Shown here in pieces: positions 9,868 to 21,995 of a DNA stretch of 64,000 nt; positions within the stretch are counted from its first letter, which is position 1; every line of letters begins with the position of its first letter. This DNA comes from Welwitschia mirabilis (taxonomy: Eukaryota; Gnetophyta; Gnetopsida; Welwitschiales), in contig JBOZIK010000001.1 in the NCBI GenBank assembly GCA_051453625.1, forward strand, positions 148,689,658-148,753,657, read 5' to 3'. The notes beneath the pieces were generated by a model. It was not told the DNA's origin and did not search any database. It was given only the letters and a program-made list of their open reading frames with translations. The translations under genes and the position numbers were made by a program.

Positions 9868-11405
9868 TAATAGGATCGAGGACCATAGGGAGGGGTGAAT
9901 AGGTTCTTTAAAAAAATACAACATAGTATTATGAATGAATCTAATATTAAATAAAAACTTGTATATAATAATTAACTAATATAAAATGTGCATGAAAACA
10001 AAAATTAATAGAAGTAAAGAAACACTAACTGAAAGAACAATCGTATCAAATAAAATCATGCAAGATTTATAATGGCTTGGGAAACCCCCTACTCCACTCT
10101 TGATGATCAACTTATCCTCAATCTAGATCTCGATCTTTGTTACTCCACTAGGTATTTCAAGTTCACCTGAAATCTTTACAAATGAACTTGAATGAACTTT
10201 TCATGAATTATTCTCAATCTTTCACAATACAAAGTAGTAATGTAATGATGCCAAATATGCAAAATATCACTTGTTCTTAATACAATGGATATGATGGAGC
10301 TATTTTCCTCTATATATATATAATGGATGAAGCATAAGATCTGACCTTAATTGTAGAGATGATACAGAAGGTATATCTTCCCTAGTCAGAAGTATAGATG
10401 CTAAGATATAACAATGAATATTACAAGATTATAGTGCTCATGCCTTAGATCCAACATATTAATATAATTAAAAATAGTTCCAATAGGATTTTATAGTCAT
10501 CTATCTCTTGACTATTTATATTGGAAGGCTTTTAGGGTTTATTACATTTGAAATGCACTTCCAACGGCTATAAACGGCTATCTAATGGCTACATAATAGA
10601 TACATAATGACTAGAAAATTTTAGTTCTATTCCATCCATTTAACTCCTCAAAAGTCTAGTCGACCCCATCTAGTATCTTAACTTACATAGGTTGCTAGAG
10701 TGAAAACTTTAATCATCCTAATTTCTTATAGATTCATGTCTGTTAACTCCGTATGGGTCTAATCAATCTAGTCTGATTATCTACAATAAAATTTAGTTAC
10801 CCAATTATCCTAATAAGATTATTTCTAGTTTTTAGCATTAATTCTGATTGACTCCTTCAGATGTCTGATTGACACCATGAAAATTGACTTAAGAGTATCA
10901 GTTGCATAGTGCTCAGGTCTGGTCGACTCTATCATAGGTTCAATCAACCCCTTGACAATTAGTTCAAGAGTATTATTCCTTGGTTTATAGATCCAGTCAA
11001 CCTCATCATAAGTCTATTCGACCCTTTTGTTATTTAGTCCAAAGATACTGTTTATCAAGTTTTTAAATCTAATGAACCCCATAAAGGTTTAGTTAACTCC
11101 TTGTGATTTGGTTTTAGGATACTAGTTCTCGAGGTTACAGGTCTGATCTACCCCATCAAAAATCTGGTTGGCCCCTCTAGATGTAGTTCATTTTGTCTAT
11201 CTACTTTAGGTGCAGTCAATCCCTTAAAAGTCTAGTCGGCCCCTCAAGAGGGTAAAAGAACTGACAAGTTTCTAGTGCTTAAAATTTGATGGTTTTGGTT
11301 TTATCTTTTGAACTACAAGTAATTAACATCTTCTACACAACATACAAAAAATTTGTAATACAAAAAACATTAGTTTAATATCAATTGGCAAAACATAATC
11401 TAACA
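9868..11405 (-). repeat. 5' LTR of C1
   Basis: Starts on the minus strand TGTTAGATTATG (plus-strand end CATAATCTAACA at 11394-11405) and ends at 9868 as TA for canonical CA complement. TATA-like AATATAAATAGT on the minus strand at 10511-10522. Aligns end to end with 4011-5631; the 3' copy is about 80 bp longer. Confidence 0.93.
10914..11185. repeat. tandem array of about 75-bp units in C1 5' LTR
   Basis: Units start at about 10914 (CAGGTCTGGTCGAC), 10989 (AGATCCAGTCAAC), 11065 (AAATCTAATGAAC) and 11138 (AGGTCTGATCTAC), spaced 75, 76 and 73 bp; weaker units precede. Each unit holds two GTCGACCCC-like words. The same array is in the 3' LTR. Confidence 0.8.
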
Positions 11406-11410
11406 AACTC

Positions 11411-13495
11411 TACACTTTCTCAAATGGTTGTGAATGAAGTATAAGAGTTATAACATTCATGATATTGGGTTTTTAAATTTTGAAAATTCATAATTAATTT
11501 TGCTTAGTATTTTGTTAAATATTCTCTAGTAGTAGTTTAATATTTTAACAATGTTATGCTATTATCATATCATTAAGTATTAGAAGTAGATTAAACTTGT
11601 CAAATGTTTGATTGAGAATATGATGGCAGATATCTCTTTCAATTAGATTGGTGGAATATGCACATTTTTCTTTCTTGAAAAGATTAATAGTTTCATAAGT
11701 CATGATTATTTATTCAAGCACATGATTATTTATTTAAGCATAGCATCATACTTGTGAAAGCATGATGATTTTATGAGAGTTGGATCTTAGGGATGTACTA
11801 TAATCTTATTTCTACATATGCCTTTTTCTTCAAAATATTATTAGTATGGTTCTTGTATCATCTATTTTTAAAATATCCTATTATGAAATTTTAGTTTAAT
11901 GTGCAAACTTCATTATCTCAAATTTATTTAAATTTCTCATAATGAAACTAGTTGAATTGGGCTTTAAGTCTTTGCATATTGATGAAATACTGAAAGAATG
12001 CAGTAATTGATTTTCTAGTCTTAAAGCATTTAAGTATAATTCATCCTTTACAAAACAATAACAACAAGGTAAAATTTCATTACATATGTAGTGCATTTAC
12101 ATATGGTACTAAAAGGTTGATCAAAATACCTTGTTTACTAGAAGAGAATATAAGTAAAAATCTAGATATATTTTTATCAAGTAAATAAGCAAGACATAAC
12201 AATCATCAATGCCTAGATGTTCAAGATTTAAAATTTTATTAGGTGAAAAATGTTTCTTTCATGGAAACCTCAAATTTTATGAGATCCTCAAAACTAGTAA
12301 TCAAAGAAAATGTTATTTATAGAGCTAATGCTACTAAAGTAGTTATGATAGAAACTAAGTATTATAGATACTTTAATCTTTACATTACCTATGCCTTATA
12401 AATTTTTTCCAATAATTTTGTTTAGTAATACTATAAATATAGCCATTACTTATTTCTTTTAACATCTCTATATACTTTCATTTTAGCTTATTTCCTTTAT
12501 AGTTTATTTATCTATTCATTTTAATCATTTAAAGTTATGATCTCATTGATTTTTAATTATATGCCATGAAGCTTATTCTAAAATTAATATAATCAAGAAG
12601 AACCAAATTTAGTATAGTTATTGACATCTTAATCTAGTAGTTCATTATGTCCTTAGAAAATGGAGAAGTTTATAAAGTTAACTATAATAAATGTAAGTAT
12701 TGACATTTTTATTGAAAATAATTTTCAAACCCGCCTATGAATACCTTCTTAAGTAATGATTGATGAAATTCTTTGGGTGGTGAAATTCTTTTGAATGTGA
12801 TAATTAACATAGATTTAAAGATTATTAAATAGTTTATAATTTTAAATTCTTTAAATCATTAGAAAATCTAGATGTCCTAGTAAAAGAGAGATGAAAGAAG
12901 TTATCAACACATAAATGTAAGACAACTTTGATAGAAGTGTATATAATATAATTGCCCTGGAAGTCATGTATCCATGAGAGAATAATTTTCTATTACAACC
13001 AAATGAGAAAAGATAATTAACAAAAAAGAGAGTGATGTAGAGGGAGAAGAGACTTTTTAGAGTGTTCATTATTCTAGGCACAAAGGTAATTAGTATTTTA
13101 CTTATCATGATGATAAAATATAACTGACTAACATGTTTTTTGGATAATATTACATCTTACTTAGAAATTTATATAGTGTTTAAAAGAGATTTATTTGACA
13201 AAATCTTATTTATAATTTTAAGTTATTTCTTATAACAAGTCATTTTAAAGTTCTTTAGAGATGGACTTACATTAAGTTCCAAATACATAAATTTGATATC
13301 TTTAATTAGATAGTTAAGAAGTGAATATTTAAATAAAATATATACTTAAAGTTTAACCAATTATAGTTTTGGATTAATAGAAAGCTATACTTAACAAAGA
13401 TGAAGTCCAATGATTAGGAGAGATAAAAGTAGAAGCTAATTAAGATTATAAAATAGATGTATTGTAGTGAAGAACTAAGTTTTAAAGATAAAACA
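11411..13495 (+). other. decayed internal region of element T
   Basis: No coding domain recognised. The last about 150 bp (from about 13390) align with the sequence preceding the 3' LTR of Y on the minus strand (shared AAATAGATGTATT word and spacing to the PPT), so this is probably the 3' end of a chromovirus-type pol region. The left part may belong to something else. Confidence 0.35.
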
Positions 13496-13513
13496 TTTTA
13501 AGGGGTTGAGAAA
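13496..13513 (+). promoter_or_regulatory. polypurine tract of element T
   Basis: TTTTAAGGGGTTGAGAAA immediately before TGTCACATC. The Y tract at 43199-43222 (CTTAAGGGATGGAGTAA on the minus strand) is the counterpart. Confidence 0.7.
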
Positions 13514-13788
13514 TGTCACATCTATAATTTTAAGGTTTAAAGATTTAACCTAATTAGTTGAGCAAAAACTAAATTAAAAATAACTTTATGATTATAAAGT
13601 CCACTAAGATAAATTTAATTATTGTATTCTTTATCTATTCTCTATATTATCTTATTTTTGAGATGTAATTATTTTGTGGAAATTTATTATGCTATAATTA
13701 TTAATTTAAGTACTTTATTTCATTTAATAACCATAATTAATAATATTATTTTTATGATAATTTATTAGTTATTTAATTACAATCTTCG

Positions 13789-13907
13789 TGGCTAAAGTAA
13801 TGATTAAATTAGTGGCTAAAGTAGTGGTCAAATTAGTAACTGAAGTAGTGGCTAAATTATGGTTAAATTAGTGGCTAAATTAGTAGTTAAAATAGTGGTT
13901 ATTTTAA
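13789..13907. repeat. minisatellite (GTGGCTAAAGTAGTGGTTAAATTA-like)
   Basis: About eight imperfect copies of a 15-16 bp word, GTGGCTAAAGTAGTG / GTTAAATTA, in the upstream part of the T LTR. Related TAATTTAATCACTA words occur on the opposite strand in the Y LTRs (42955-43000, 50255-50290). Confidence 0.75.
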
Positions 13908-15170
13908 TATTATTTTCTCTATGTAACTATTATGATTTCCTTTATTTAACATGAAAAATATTTATGTGTGGTTATTGGAAGTACTTACTAAGTGACTTAT
14001 TTTAATTCTTTATTGTAATAATTACAAGTAGTGGAATGATAGGCGTTATTATTTATCTTTATGATAAAATATTAATGCATCTAATGGTGAGAAAAGGTAA
14101 TACTTATAGGTTATGAAATCCTAACACTTTTCATGATGATATCTCTTCATGTCCTCATGTCTCTTCACATTCATACCTTCTCTTGTTATAAATAAGAGTT
14201 TCTAATCCTCTCCTTTTCACATTCAAGAAATCCTTTATTATTTTATCTTGACAATTTTAAACTTAGAGCTTCAAAAGCATTAGAGTCCTAAAAAGTCCTA
14301 AAGTCTTCAAAAGCTTTCAAAGTCTTCATCTAAATTGAGGTATGATTTTTGGATTTTGTTTTGTTTCTTGTATGGTTTAAGGTTTTATTTATTTCTTGCA
14401 TGACCTTTATTTATTACATTTTTAAACAATATTTTATTCTTATATCTTATGTAGTTATTTGATATTTTCTATTTCTTATATGGATGTAAACCTCTTCTTA
14501 CATTTAGTTGCTAATAATTATTTTCGATCAAGTCTTGTAAATTATTATTTTAAGTATTCTTGTGATTGTATTATGTTGATCATTGATCATAAATTAATAC
14601 TTTTAAATTATAAAATAAAAAATAGCTAGTGTATCTAGATGTTTAATACTTTAAAGAGTGATAGTCTCTAAAAGGAGTCATGAAGCCATGGGACCAAAAT
14701 GTCAAGAAGAAAAAGAAAGAATTGATATAGTTTACAATTTATTCCTATTAGTTATGTGCATGTAGGTTACTAAAATTTGATATGAAGTAATAGTAAAGAA
14801 GATATTTTAAAAATGAGTTCTTAATCATTTCTTAAATTACTTTGACATTATATTCTTAGATTTTTTTAACTATACATCTTTGATTGTTTTAGTAGTACAT
14901 CTTGAATTGTTTTAGCATTGTGTTATTTTGGTTACATCTTGAGTATTCTTGTATTTTCTTATTTTATACTTAAAAACACCATACCTACCTATTTCTTTCT
15001 ATGGATCATACTAGAAAATATGAAGTTTACGATTCTCATACTATGCTTTTATGTGCAGGAAATGCTATAAAGGAGGTTGTAAAAATGAGTTGATTATTGT
15101 AATAAAAACTAGGTATCATCTTCATTTTTTATTATTTAGTTGCATGTATATTATTTGAATGACCTTGTAT

Positions 15171-15390
15171 TCTATAGCTTTGTAATAATTATTTTCTTAT
15201 TTTTAGTATTGTATTAAAGTTTACTTGGAAATAATTATTTAAGTTTAGTATAGTGTTCTATAGCTTTGTATTATATTAAAGCTTATTTTATGTTCTATAG
15301 CTTTGTAATAATTATTTTATTATTTTCTTATTTTTAGTATTGTGTTCTATATCTTTGTATTTTCTTATTGTATTTAAGTATTTATTTTCT
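15171..15390. repeat. tandem repeat TTCTATAGCTTTGTA
   Basis: The word TTCTATAGCTTTGTA (one copy TATATC) occurs five times with variable 30-60 bp spacing, each usually followed by TATTTTCTTATTTTTAGTATTG. It expands the T LTR relative to that of Y. Confidence 0.75.
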
Positions 15391-15699
15391 CTTGTCTGAA
15401 AAGATTATATGAGTTAGTTATCTTCTTTTCTTGAAAAAGTTACTTTAGAAGTGAATTTTATGTATGTATGTTATAGATTTATGAATAATAAGCTATCTTA
15501 AGAATAAATGATTTAACTTTTAACAACCTATGTTTTAGATGAATTATCTATCATATTCTACATCATGTGAGATTAAGTTTTTAATTGTATAAAATCTAAA
15601 TAAAGTAAGTAATCTATATTAGTATTTTATCTAAACCTATGTAATTTGGATTCCATTTTTAGAATTGATCATAAAATGATTATATATAACATTTCAACA

Positions 15700-17590
15700 T
15701 TTGAAAAATTGGTTAAGTTAAAAAGGTATATATTACATTTTAATATCAAACCAAGACTTGAAGTTTGAATTGCAAAAATTTAAACATCACATCACTATTA
15801 TCATTGCTATCATGGATAGTTAATATATAGATGATATAAGATGAGGAGGATGTCAGTGATTACCTATGGATATTCTTAAAAGGCCATTGAGAAGTTTCAC
15901 TAGGGCTTTCATAGGTCTATCTCTTCATACATGAGTATGTTTAAGGAGTGATGAACATCCCAAAGAAGCAAGCGATGGTAGTCTCAGTAAAGGATGGTGG
16001 TAATACCATGAAAAGTAGTGGAACATGGATAGGATTTATGTAAGTTGATGATGAATGTGTAATGGAGATGAGGGATAAGTAGTTGATGGTGGTTATATAC
16101 AGTGACAAACAGGTAGCTTGCAATGTGGCCTATAAAAGATAAGAGGTTAAATGTTAGAGTTTTCTAATCTTATCTTCTACTTCTCATGTGATGGACTTCA
16201 TGCTTATTAGTCCTTCCAAGCTTGTGGTTGTATGGAAGCTTAGTTTTCCCCTTGTACATGTGCCTCGTCTCTTAAAGACTTTGAAGAACTACTATCTTTT
16301 ACTCTCTCTAAGGCATAGTGTATGCCCTATGGATCTAAATTTATCTCTTCCTTGAATTCTTCCTCTAAGTTTATCCATGTGGAAATCTCCATGAATTTGT
16401 AAATACCTATTGGTGCTCTGCCTTTATTAGGAATGGACTTGTGCTTTTTTAACCTTATTAAATTATGGTCAATTTTTTCAACCATCTTTGAAATTGCTTT
16501 TAATCCCTTCTTTATGGATGATGAACTATGTAGAGATGTGGAGTATTATCTCTAAAATTGTAATAGCCTTTTAGTTATTCCCTTATTTTGTGATGCTAGA
16601 ACATGTTATTTTTCATTGAATTCAGCTAGAGATTTCTTTAAATAGATGAGGTTTGCCTAATGAACTAATATGTTGGCACTACTAATGATCAAGCTAATTA
16701 AAGAAAGGTAATCTAAAGTTTTAGCATTATGAAATAATGTAATTATATTCATGCATAGTATAAATCCCCAAATTAGAATAACTATCATCCCAAATTAGAA
16801 AGTTATAGAACATAATTAAGCTAAGTATATAAGAATCTAAAATAATATCTTTACATTCTATATTTTCATAAAAATTCATCCTAGTGTATCTAAGTAAAAT
16901 ATTACTCATAAATCTCTATGATACAATAACAGAACATAAAGTAAAAATTTCTTTAAATGAATGAACATACATCTGAGAAAGCTAAGAATCATAAATGTGA
17001 ATAATAAAGTTTACAAAACTAGAAGTAAGATATAATGGAGTACTTTTGCCTTGTCTTTAAAAAGCCCTATGCTATCATCAAATTTGTGATTGTTAGAATA
17101 AATATCTATTATTACTAGTTCTAATATATCCTAATATAACTATATAATAATGTTCCAACTAATCAAAGAGAAGTATGTCACTAGTTAATCTTTTCTTATC
17201 CTATGCATGTTTGGTACCTTTATGCAACTTTCTCATGGTAAAACTAAGGCTTATATTAAGGTCTTTGTGTGTTTATTACTGGTTCCTTGCCTCTTGAGGT
17301 AATATTAGGATTTATTCTAACCATATTTTGAAATATAGATGGAAATATATAAATAAATAAACTAAAATATAAATAAATAACTAAAAATGAGTACTTAAGA
17401 TAAAAATAATACTTGCTCTTAGTTTCTTTAAAGATGCCTAGAAAATTCACAATATCTTTATAGAGCAATTTATGAAAATCAACCATGCGAAGTGCTCTGA
17501 GAGGGATACATATTGAGTGGAGCATTGAAAATGTGATTTGATGGCCCTTTTGTGATTAAAAAGGGTTAAATCCTTAGGTTTTTGACACTT
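15700..17590. other. unassigned sequence
   Basis: No recognisable domain. A stretch at 16190-16560 is less AT-rich and has a plus-strand frame from ATG 16192 open for about 54 codons (begins MDFMLISPSKLVVVWKLSF) followed by further open segments broken by four stops. I cannot name it. The remainder is AT-rich filler. Confidence 0.3.
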
Positions 17591-17594
17591 TTTT

Positions 17595-17835
17595 ATTTTC
17601 ATAACAGTACTTAAAAGACATCTAGCTATTAAAAGATGTCTAAAACATGAAAAGTAGATATACACACCATGAAAGACATCTACTATTAAAATTTTATAAT
17701 AAAATTTTCATACTATGAAGGCATCTATTTTGGATTACTAAAAAGTATACCTAACCTTCAAATATGTCTATAAATATAAAGACATCTCTCTGATAGACAT
17801 CTATAATGATAAAGATGTTTGCCATGAAAAGTCTT
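17595..17835. mobile_element. CACTA-like subterminal repeat cluster
   Basis: The 9-mer AAGACATCT or its inverse AGATGTCT recurs in both orientations: near 17616, 17633, 17672, 17719 (GGCATCT), 17761, 17781, 17795 and 17812. Clusters of short words in both orientations are typical of subterminal regions of plant CACTA (En/Spm) elements. No CACTA terminus was found beside it, so it may be a decayed end or a different repeat. Confidence 0.35.
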
Positions 17836-18005
17836 AAAACTTTAAAATAATCTATGACTGATACTATCATAATAGAATTCCTTTAATAAAGTAAAGAAAC
17901 ATGCATAGAATTTGAATTTTTAGCATCTAACTATATTCTTAGTTCATAAGATATTATAATATGAAGTTAAGATTTGAATGATGTTACTTGGTAATTAAAA
18001 ACCTT

Positions 18006-19200
18006 TCATTTTAATGGATTTATGAATAAATCAACAAGTTGATCATTCATACTACTACATTGTGTTATGATGTCCTTATTTTGAATGTGATCCCTGAAAA
18101 AGTGCTTATTGATCTTAATGCAATTTGTTCTTGAATGTTGTATTGGATTCTTTAAGATGTTTATGATGCTATTGTTATCATAAATAACAAAAATTCTTTT
18201 CATGAAGAGTCCAAAATCTTTTAAAGTTATATTCATCCATACTAGCTATGCATAGTAAGTCTTAACAATAATATATTCAATCTTGGCATTTGATAAAGTA
18301 GTTTATTTTTATTTTAAATGCTCCATGAAATAAAACATTGATTAGGCAAGAAGTACATTCCACTTGTAATTATTTTGTTATCTTTGCATTTTGCGCACAA
18401 TCTACATCACAATACTCAACTAGATCAAGGTAGGAGTTCTTTATATACCAAAGCTCTAATTAGTCGTATCTTTCAAATAATAAAAAGTTTTTAATATCTA
18501 TTAGATGGAATTCTATAGGTCCACGTCGATAATGAGCACAAATTCTTACACTTAAAATAATATCTAGTCTACTAGCTATAAGATACAATAAATTACCAAG
18601 CACATGTTTTTATAGCTTTGAATTAACCTTCTTATTATTTTAATGTTTTTTATCTTTATGATTTAATTCATTGAAATGTATTTTAATTTATAATCCTATA
18701 ATCCATATTTAACTACCAAATTTTTAATATATTTAGTTTATGAGATAAAAGTACCTTACTTATGTTGCACAACTTATAGTCCTAAGAAGATTCTTATTTC
18801 TCCCATGTGATACATTTTGAAGTCATCTTGTAATATCTTGGTAAACATCTTACATAAAAATTTGCTAGTGGCATGAAAAATAATATCATTTGCATATATT
18901 TAAATAATAGTGAAATATTTACCATGTATTCTAATAAATAAAGGAGCATCTGATGTTCCTTGTTTGAATTCATTTTTAATAAGATGATCTGATAATTTCT
19001 CATACTAAGATTTAGGTACGTTTTTAAGACAATAAAGTGCCTTCTTTAATTTGGAAATATGATTTAATTTGTAAGAATTTGTGAAACCTTATAGATACTC
19101 AACATATACTTCTTATTAAAGAAATATATTTAGAAAAGAATTTTTAGTGTTTATTTGATAGAGTTTTTAGTGAAAAGGTCTCTTGAAAGTTAATGGCTTA
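18006..19200 (-). pseudogene. Ty1/copia reverse transcriptase-RNase H (element P)
   Basis: Decayed pol of a copia element on the minus strand, cut at 19383 by X. In order: FLNIFL..EVYVE (about 19150-19090, copia AFLNG-L-EEVYVEQPPGF), KLKKALYCLKNVPKS (about 19050, normally KALYGLKQAPRAW), IQIYANDIIF-type YxDD region (about 18890, written from the alternative frame; the open frame 19003-18794 overlaps it), then LVEYCDVDC (about 18425, RNase H start) and the intact 76-codon segment 18236-18006 with LKDFGL, NPIQHSRTNCIKIN, HFFRDHI and QLVDLFINPL. The last is a clear copia RNase H C-terminus (NPVQHSRTKHIDI...QLADIFTKPL). Frameshifts separate the pieces. Confidence 0.88.
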
Positions 19201-19382
19201 TTATTAATTATATTCTTTGGCTACTATTCTTACATTGTTTCTAATTACATTATCATGTTTATTTATCTTGTTTCTAAAAATAGACTTAATAAGATAATAG
19301 ATCTGTTAGATGATCTTGTAGTAAGTTTTTAAACATCGGATCTTTTTAATTAATTAAGTGATTCTTTCATTACAATAATCCA

Positions 19383-20636
19383 TGTTGAAATGCCAAATTC
19401 TATGTATTTGATGGGTATTTTAATTAATTTTTAGGACATTTAGATAAGACTAAATGGAATTTTGATGATTATGAAGAGTTGATAAGATGATCATAAAAAA
19501 ATGTAATTTTGGGGATATTTAGAGGAACTCGGGTAGATATCACTTTGAGAAGAAGATCAATGATGTAAGAAGCTAATTTCTATTAGCTAAAAGCTTTAAG
19601 AATCATGTCATCCCTCATGTTATCTGGACAACAACCAAGATGATACTAATGCTAATATGGACTAAACTATAAGGCTTACTATTGAGGTACAAACTGATGA
19701 ACCATCTTTTATTTATGGCCATCATTCCTATAGTTATCTAGATAATAGATAGGATGATAACACTTCCACATGAACAAATTAAATATATTTATAATGGGAT
19801 GATGTACCTCATATGGGATACTAGGGTTTCATCTTTGACTTCTAGGTTTTTTCTTCTAGAATCCTTAATGTAAAACTATAAATGCCCCTTTTGTCTTTAC
19901 TTCTAATTTTATATTTTTTATTGGAAAGTCTCTTAATAGGGGATTGAATTAAATAAGATCCATCCATAGCTATACATAGAAGTATTTATTAGTGTTGAGT
20001 TGAATATCTTCCATTGAGGTGCTGTTACTTTGTAAGTAGATGCTTGATTTATTTAAAGATTAATATAAAGACAATTTTTCTTTTATTTTGTAAGATTCAC
20101 TTATGGTCTAAGTTGATTATGATTCCATAATAGCTTCATAGATGATCTAGATCATAAGGATAACCTTTAAGGTTGACACTGTTAGTGTAGATCTTGCACT
20201 TTATTTCATTTTATATTGCATGCCCATAGTTACATTTATCTATATTTTATTTGATATATCTTGTAGATTATGTTAGTTAGGATTAAGTGATAGTTTTTTA
20301 TAATTGATCTAAGTTATAAGGGCTAGCATTTGTGACAAAACGATTAGTAATAAAATAGATTCATTATCTAAGTTATTTCATTTGTATTTCATCTATAAGC
20401 ACTACATTATCATTCATCTTGCATTGCATTTGAATTGTTCTTATTTTTGTTTACCTAAAGTAAAAAAACCAAAGATACTTTGTTAAGTTAATTCTTTAAC
20501 TTCTAGCCGTAATACCTAACAAATTATGACATTTAAGTTAACTCCCATCTATACTAGTGTGTATTTTTTTGTAAGTATTTGTGATTAATGAGATCTACTT
20601 ATGAACATTAAAATTGTATAAAGTTACACTGTAACA
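19383..20636 (+). repeat. 5' LTR of Athila-type element X
   Basis: Starts TGTTGAAATGCCAAATTC followed by TATGTATTTGATGGG, aligning with the S LTR start at 54642 and, reverse-complemented, with the Z and V LTR ends. Ends ACACTGTAACA at 20636. TATA box CTATAAATGCCCC at 19876-19888. Perfect palindrome TTATCTAGATAA at 19734-19745. The element is plus strand and older than Y. Confidence 0.82.
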
Positions 20637-20638
20637 TT

Positions 20639-20657
20639 TTGACATTGTTGTTAGAGG
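20639..20657 (+). promoter_or_regulatory. primer-binding site of X
   Basis: TTGACATTGTTGTTAGAGG, two bases after the LTR; a deaminated form of the Athila/Tat TTGGCGCCGTTGCCGGGG type site. Confidence 0.75.
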
Positions 20658-21130
20658 AGGATATAATAAGTTAGAGGATTATCACTATTTAGATTAGTAC
20701 CTTGAATTTTAATTTAAGTTATTTAATTGAAATACTATTATATCTTTACTTTATATTTTTTAGATTTATTTTTTCACAATTTTCATTTTAGTAGTATTAA
20801 TAAATCCTATCGTTCTCTCTGTCATCCACATGATTAGGCAGATGATGGTCTATATTTATTATTTTTTTTCAAATTTTTATATAATAAGGTTTTCTATTTT
20901 TAGTAGTGTAATAAAGTATAAATTATCCCCTCTATTATCTAGATAACTAGGTGGATGATTATTAATAGTTTTTCTTTTGTTTCTATTTTGAGAAACATAT
21001 ATCTGTTGATCATCTTTAATATCATCTAGATGATGGACAAGAAGATGATCATTACATTTTTTTCTAAGTATGTAGGAACATGATGAATTATAGTTAAAAG
21101 ACAAAATATTTAAGAGAGTAGAACTTGATT
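20658..21130 (+). other. 5' leader of X with palindromic tandem repeats
   Basis: Degenerate units spaced roughly 75-125 bp: CTGTCATCCACATGATTAGG near 20818, TTATCTAGATAA at 20935-20946 and ATCATCTAGATGAT at 21021-21034, the last two perfect palindromes. Same layout as the S leader at 55970-56400. Confidence 0.65.
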
Positions 21131-21541
21131 GAGAAAAACATCAGATAAGTCTTATTTAACTTTGAGTAAAATCCAAGTATGCAAACCCGAGGTGTGTAAA
21201 TCCTAAGAGTTGAAGACGAATATTTTTTGGCTTTTATTATTTCAATGTACATAAAAATGTAAGTAAGAGGCTTTATTTAGTATACTAATCATGGCAATAA
21301 CTTGTATTTTAGATATGAATGCTATGCTTAGAGGCATAATCACTAATAGAAAACATAAAATCTAAAATACTTTTAATTTTGCTTCTGGTGATGATTTAGC
21401 ATTAAGAAACTTAAGTGATTATTCAACATTCTTGGGATAACTTAAAGAGAACCCTTCTCAACATCTAGTTGATATTGAACAATTTGTTCTTAACTTAGGA
21501 AATGGAAAGAAACATATTAGTTATTGAACTTAAATGGTTAT
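21131..21541 (+). pseudogene. Athila-type gag of X, N-terminal part, split by Y
   Basis: Reads NPSMQTRGV at about 21170-21196, the counterpart of HPSMHTLNM in V, then MAITCILDMNAMLRGI from 21291 and LKENPSQHLVDIEQFVLN up to about 21495. The last corresponds to the conserved gag segment with P-x-x-H-[LI]-x-x-[FI]. The frame is then broken by Y at 21542; the continuation starts at 50498 with target sequence GTTAT duplicated on both sides. Confidence 0.75.
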
Positions 21542-21995
21542 TAAAACATCTTGTATTTTTAATCCAAAAGTATGAGATTAAACTTTTATAATGCTTTTAT
21601 TAATTATTTATGCCAACAATTCTTCAATAAATCTCTATGCATGAAAAATGAATTCTTAAGTAACTTTTGATGGTGAAGAAGATGAATAACTCATGTAATA
21701 TTTAAATAAAAGATAAAATAAATACTTCTTTATTTTTAGGATAACATAAGTATCATCTTGACATCATATCTAAAATATTAACTACAAGATATAACAGATT
21801 ACAAGTGATAAGGATAAACATGTCACTCCATTTTAACAATTTATCATGCATAATTTGAAAAATCAATATTTCTAAATTCCCTTCTTGGTAAGACAAATCC
21901 ACTTTTTTTATGCTTCACTCAATCATCTATTAAACATAAATAATATGGTGTAAAAACTGTAACTTTTATAGCTCTCAGTATAGTCCATGATAAGG
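21542..21995 (-). repeat. 3' LTR of Y, distal fragment
   Basis: Aligns with 48857-49275 (shared ACATC...TTTTAATCCAAAA, TATGAG, CACTCCATTTTAACAAT, CATCTATTAAACA, TCCATGATAAGG). Carries a roughly 36-bp AT insertion near 21702-21738 absent from the 5' LTR. Broken at 21995 by Z. Confidence 0.88.

Larger units (their letters stand above)
4011..11405 (-). mobile_element. complete non-autonomous Ty1/copia-type element C1
   Basis: 7395 bp element flanked by an identical 5-bp target duplication AACTC (4006-4010 and 11406-11410). The two long direct repeats are described separately. Read on the minus strand the order is 5' LTR (9868-11405), Met-tRNA PBS (9854-9865), gag (about 9810-8860), protease (about 8130-7840), a second ORF (7289-6265), a purine tract (5647-5632) and 3' LTR (5631-4011). 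Integrase, RT and RNase H are absent: only about 550 bp separate protease from the second ORF. It would need proteins of an autonomous copia element to transpose. Confidence 0.92.
13514..15700 (+). repeat. 3' LTR of chromovirus-type element T
   Basis: Begins TGTCACATCTATAATTTTAA, matching the Y LTR start TGTCACATCTAGACTTTTAA. Promoter-like GTTATAAATAAGAG at 14185-14198; a segment near 15000-15060 (GATCATACTAGAAAATATG ... CTCATACTATGC) matches the Y LTR at about 49210-49270 on the minus strand. It is longer than the Y LTR (1636 bp), partly because of two internal repeat arrays. The end, placed near 15696 at a TTTCA, is uncertain and no TSD was found. Confidence 0.65.
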
